A DNA stretch of 36,343 nt from Gemmatimonadales bacterium (GTDB lineage: Bacteria > Gemmatimonadota > Gemmatimonadetes > Longimicrobiales > Gaopeijiaceae), in assembly GCA_007692665.1 (NCBI GenBank), contig REBP01000127.1:1-36343 (forward strand). Direction: 5' to 3'. Positions 33,525 through 36,343 of this stretch are shown here, one piece after another. A program made the translations under genes and the position numbers. The notes beneath the pieces are model-generated. The model did not search any database, was not told the DNA's origin, and saw only the letters and a program-made list of their open reading frames with translations. Numbering within the stretch: position 1 is the stretch's first letter; each line of letters starts with the position of its first letter.

Positions 33525-34922
33525 TCAGAAGAGGGTGGGGTCGATCTCTCCACCACCGCTGCCGCTGGTATCGCTCCCGCCACCGGTTCCCCGGCGCTGG
33601 GCCGGGCGCGGCGGCGGCCGCGAGGGGGGCTCGGACGACGTGGTGGGCCGGGTCGCCGGGGTCGAAGGCGCTGCCCGGGGCGCCGGCGAGGCCGCCGGCC
33701 GAGGTGCGCTCTGCGGCTGGGCGCTTCCGCGCGAAGCGGCCGGCCGTGCCTGCGTCGATCCGGAGCTGCCGGCGGGACGGTACCCCTCGGAGGTCATGGT
33801 TCCACGCTGCCGCGGCTGCACCGCGGACGGGTCGACCACGATGTAGCGCGGCCCCGTGTACCAGCCGTAGGGCCGGTAGCCGTACCCCAGGGGAGCGTAC
33901 CCGTAGCCATACCCGAAACCGCCGTAGCGGAAGGAGAGCCACGAGTCGAAGGAGCTGCAGCGTCCGAGCCATCCGGTGCAGTAGAAGCTGCTGTAGCCGG
34001 GCCGCCGGGTGCGGGCATCGTACCGGTCGTCGTACCGGGGACCCTGGGCCCGCGCCATGGCCACGGCGTCAACGCTGCCGTCGACTCCCACCTGGAACCG
34101 GTCGGGCCAGGTCATGGCGATCATCATGTCGAGGACCTCGGGCGCCACGCCCTGGTTCCGGTACTCCCGGAGGGCGCGGGCGTCGAGGTCGAAGCCCTGC
34201 CCCATTTCGGCGACAAGTGCCGCGGTGACGGCGGGGCCGGCGACGTCGGAGGCCTCCACGAGCGCCCCTGCCGTCATGGCGCGCGCCGCGGAACGCCGCG
34301 CCGTCTCGATGGCGAGACCGCGATCCGTGGCGGGTTCCGCCCGCTCGTGCCGCGCCAGCGTGGCGCGGGAGGCGGTCTGGAACCGCCGGACCGACAGGAA
34401 GGGCTCGTCGCCCTCTCCCGCCGAGATCGCCTGGATCTCGATCCACTCGAAGCCGTCGCTCCCCATGGCGAAGACGCCCCGGGTGGTGCGCCGCGCGTCG
34501 AGACCGCAGTCGAGATCGGAGAGCACGAAGAGGCGGCGCCCATCGTCCGCGAACCGGGCCTGCCGGGTGCCTTCGCATCCCCCTTCCGAAGCATCCTGCC
34601 TGGAGCCGTCACCGGCCAGGAACTCCGTTCCCATGGACTCGCCGTCCACGAGGGTTTCCACCTGGACCCCGTCGCGATCGGGGGTGATGCAGACCAGGAG
34701 TTCGGAGCCCTCGGTGGCAAGTTCGTCGGTGGGTTCCCAGCAGCCGTGCCAGGGGAGCCACCGGAGATCCTCGCTGGCCTGGGCCTGCGGGGTGGCATCG
34801 GCCTGGGCCTGGGCCGGGGCAGGCACCATGAAGGCGCCCATCGCGAGGAGGAGGGCCGGGAGCAGGAAAAGCCTCCCCGTCACCGGTCGCGGCGCACTGG
34901 AATCGTGGGTCGGGTTGCTCAT
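33525..34922 (-). CDS. Secreted protein of unknown function, Tyr/Gly-rich with Pro/Ala/Ser tail
   Basis: A 465-residue protein, not assigned to a named family. A signal peptide ends near residue 40 (PAPAQAQA). Residues about 50-165 form a small domain with four cysteines (HGCWEP, LLVCITPD, GGCEG, LDCGLD), suggesting disulfides in an oxidising compartment. A helical middle (about 185-275) contains FDLDARALREYRNQGVAPEVLDMMIAMTWPDRF. It is followed by a Tyr/Gly-rich stretch (FRYGGFGYGYGYAPLGYGYR, then PYGWYTGPRYIVVDP) and about 90 residues rich in Pro, Ala, Ser and Arg. Such low-complexity ends suggest surface attachment or self-association; that is inference. ATG 34922 is 15 bases after the barrel gene's stop with GAGGA upstream, so the two are co-transcribed. 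Confidence 0.75.
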   Translation of the reverse strand: MSNPTHDSSAPRPVTGRLFLLPALLLAMGAFMVPAPAQAQADATPQAQASEDLRWLPWHGCWEPTDELATEGSELLVCITPDRDGVQVETLVDGESMGTEFLAGDGSRQDASEGGCEGTRQARFADDGRRLFVLSDLDCGLDARRTTRGVFAMGSDGFEWIEIQAISAGEGDEPFLSVRRFQTASRATLARHERAEPATDRGLAIETARRSAARAMTAGALVEASDVAGPAVTAALVAEMGQGFDLDARALREYRNQGVAPEVLDMMIAMTWPDRFQVGVDGSVDAVAMARAQGPRYDDRYDARTRRPGYSSFYCTGWLGRCSSFDSWLSFRYGGFGYGYGYAPLGYGYRPYGWYTGPRYIVVDPSAVQPRQRGTMTSEGYRPAGSSGSTQARPAASRGSAQPQSAPRPAASPAPRAAPSTPATRPTTSSEPPSRPPPRPAQRRGTGGGSDTSGSGGGEIDPTLF

Positions 34923-34937
34923 GTCATGTTCCTCGGG

Positions 34938-35807
34938 TCAGAACCGGACCGAGAGCCCCGCCGTGAGGCGGAGTCCGGACAGGTCCAGGGTCGGGTCGCT
35001 GAAGCGAAAATCCCCGCCAAGTTCACTCTCCGACCACTGGTAGCGGGCTTCCAGGGTCAGGGCCAGGTTCCTACGAAGGGAGACGTCGGCGCCTCCGGAT
35101 GCGTACAGGAGGCCGGCGCCACCGCTGCCGGTCAGGTCGTCGTACTGGATGAAGTCGCCCTCGGCCGTGGTAAAGGCGAAGTCGCCCCACTGCCGGACAT
35201 CATAACCACTGTACCCCGCGCCTGCTCCCACGAAGGGGGCGACCCGTGCCGGGACCCAGGCCAGCGAGGAGATCTGCTCCCCGCGGGGGAGCACGTAGCC
35301 ACGGAGTCCGATCTGCGCGGCGGGGCCGGAGCGGATGCGGGTGGACTGGAAGATGGGCGTGCCGTCCACTTCCTCGAAGATGCGGGACTCGTGGTCCACG
35401 GCCACCGAACCTCCGTCGAAGGCGATGGTGAGGTCCAGTCGCGGGTCGAGGGCCACGGCGAGTTCGGCTCCGAGCTGCAGGCTGCGGAAGTCGGAGCGGT
35501 CGGTGGTGAAGTTCTCCGTCGTCACGTCGAAGAACGTGCCCGGAGCGTCGTTCGCCCGGAAGCTGAAGAGCCCGCTCCGCACCGTGAAGGTGTAGCGCGG
35601 CTGCCGGAAGAGGAAATCCGGGTTGGAGGCGGATGCGGACGCATCCGGTGTGAACCCGGCAGTGGCGGGCTGCCCGAGAGACTGTGCCGGCGCATGCGAC
35701 TGCTGCTGCGCATGCGACTGCTCCTGGGCTTCCACCGACGGGGGCGGAAGCATCAGCATCAGGGCCGCACCCGCGGCGGCGCCGGCGGCAAGGAATCTGG
35801 GAGACAT
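34938..35807 (-). CDS. Outer-membrane beta-barrel protein
   Basis: A 289-residue protein with a signal peptide (about residues 1-25, PPSVEAQ) followed by a Gln/His/Ala/Ser-rich linker (about 26-55). The rest shows alternating amphipathic strands with aromatic ends: FTVRSGLFSFRAND, LQLGAELAVALDPRLDLTIAF, PAAQIGLRGYVLPRG, VAPFVGAGAGYSGYDV, LLYASGGADVSLRRNLALTLEARYQW, and a C-terminal LRLTAGLSVRF ending in Phe, the usual signal for barrel assembly by BamA. It resembles OmpA/OmpW-type eight-stranded barrels; transport or binding role unknown. ATG 35807 is preceded by GAGG and was chosen because longer frames run across the divergent promoter into the decarboxylase gene on the other strand. It heads a two-gene unit. 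Confidence 0.82.
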   Translation of the reverse strand: MSPRFLAAGAAAGAALMLMLPPPSVEAQEQSHAQQQSHAPAQSLGQPATAGFTPDASASASNPDFLFRQPRYTFTVRSGLFSFRANDAPGTFFDVTTENFTTDRSDFRSLQLGAELAVALDPRLDLTIAFDGGSVAVDHESRIFEEVDGTPIFQSTRIRSGPAAQIGLRGYVLPRGEQISSLAWVPARVAPFVGAGAGYSGYDVRQWGDFAFTTAEGDFIQYDDLTGSGGAGLLYASGGADVSLRRNLALTLEARYQWSESELGGDFRFSDPTLDLSGLRLTAGLSVRF

Positions 35808-35876
35808 GGGGACCTCATGGAACGGGTGTGTGGGGAGACTCCGGATCGGGTTGTTCCGCCCCCACGAAAACACCCC

Positions 35877-35890
35877 TACCATGGTATAGT
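35877..35890 (+). promoter_or_regulatory. Extended -10 promoter with an overlapping palindrome before the decarboxylase gene
   Basis: TGGTATAGT (35882-35890) is a good extended -10 and no -35 is evident. It overlaps the palindrome TACCATGGTA (35877-35886), which could be an operator. Predicted start near 35897, 46 bases before ATG 35943. Confidence 0.4.
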
Positions 35891-35942
35891 ACGTAGATCC
35901 GATACGACAGGTTCCGATGAGCCCCCCGGAAACGAAGACCCC

Positions 35943-36343
35943 ATGCCCCAGTCGCCCGAGCATCCGTCCGCCGCCCCGCCCCGCGACACCTCCCGCGATG
36001 CCATGCGGGCCTGGTTCCTGGGCCCCCGGGCCGAGAACGCCGAGCTCCTCGAGCGGCTCCTCACCGAGGCGCTCCGGGACCACGTCTTCTGGCGCCGGAA
36101 CTACCACCCGGAGGACGGCCTCACGATCCGGGAAATGGACAAGCGCCGCGAGGGCTACGACGAGGCCGTGGCCACGCTGACCCAGGAGCTCATGGGGCTG
36201 CTGGCCGAGCTCAAGCAGGGTGTCCCCTTCTTCTCGGGGCGCTACAAGGGGCACATGATCTTCGAGCAGACCATCGCCTCGCAGGTGGGCTACTTCGCGG
36301 CCATGCTCTACAACCCGAACAACGTGGCCATCGAGGCCTCGCC
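35943..36343 (+). CDS. PLP-dependent decarboxylase (group II), N-terminal part
   Basis: The first 133 residues of a gene running off the window. After a Pro/Ser-rich start come MRAWFLGPRAENAELLERLL, FWRRNYHPEDGLTIREMDKR and FFSGRYKGHMIFEQTIAS, then QVGYFAAMLYNPNNVAIEAS. The last block matches group II PLP decarboxylases (glutamate, tyrosine and diaminobutyrate types), in which it forms part of the substrate-side and dimer region. The lysine that binds PLP would lie beyond the window. Substrate cannot be assigned. ATG 35943 has GAAG five bases upstream; ATG at codon 21 is a less likely alternative. An extended -10 element lies about 55 bases upstream. Confidence 0.85.
   Translation, partial: MPQSPEHPSAAPPRDTSRDAMRAWFLGPRAENAELLERLLTEALRDHVFWRRNYHPEDGLTIREMDKRREGYDEAVATLTQELMGLLAELKQGVPFFSGRYKGHMIFEQTIASQVGYFAAMLYNPNNVAIEAS

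Overview
The window looks like chromosomal DNA from a high-GC, Gram-negative-type bacterium. Genes are densely packed, many start pairs overlap by 4 bases, GTG starts are common, and there are lipoprotein, Wza-type export and outer-membrane barrel genes. The gene content (DUF1207-type protein, FemAB protein of the XrtA/PEP-CTERM-associated type, VanZ-like protein, HflKC) fits Gemmatimonadota best. That placement is inferred from family memory only. No rRNA, tRNA, CRISPR array, insertion sequence or phage gene was recognised.

Region 1 (about 1-22 kb) is an exopolysaccharide locus built from three transcription blocks. Block A (minus strand, 8013 down to 1) encodes a BNR/sialidase-like membrane-anchored protein, a low-molecular-weight tyrosine phosphatase, an O-antigen ligase/polymerase-like protein, a GT-C glycosyltransferase, a NodB-type deacetylase with an altered motif, a family 2 glycosyltransferase and a CapK/phenylacetate-CoA-ligase-like protein cut by the window edge. 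Block B (plus strand, 8128-16823) encodes a GT4 glycosyltransferase, a lipoprotein that may bind or cleave polysaccharide, a flippase-like membrane protein, a Wzc-like BY-kinase/co-polymerase, a Wza-like export protein and an ABC exporter. Block C (minus strand, 22007 down to 16837) encodes a FemAB-type transferase, a VanZ-like membrane protein with a large extracytoplasmic insert, and two glycosyltransferases. Together these could activate, assemble, polymerise, export and trim a surface polysaccharide. The kinase in block B and the phosphatase in block A would form a Wzc/Wzb-type pair. Three good sigma-54 (-24/-12) matches lie in the right orientation before the ligase, flippase-like and Wzc-like genes, suggesting shared RpoN control.

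Region 2 (22-30 kb) is envelope maintenance: a two-domain M16 metallopeptidase (plus), then on the minus strand a lytic transglycosylase with a LysM-like segment, hflC and hflK, and a secreted S9-type peptidase followed by a good intrinsic terminator. Region 3 (30-36.3 kb) holds a two-gene unit (a secreted protein of unknown function plus a DUF1207-type protein that appears to start at CTG), a decayed PIN-domain gene, a minus-strand pair (outer-membrane barrel, then a Tyr/Gly-rich secreted protein) and the start of a PLP-dependent decarboxylase gene.

The most notable points are the sigma-54 sites, two genes that appear to start at CTG inside a CTGA overlap with the preceding gene, a CapK-like gene with no ordinary start codon at its conserved N terminus, and several short in-frame tandem repeats in block C.
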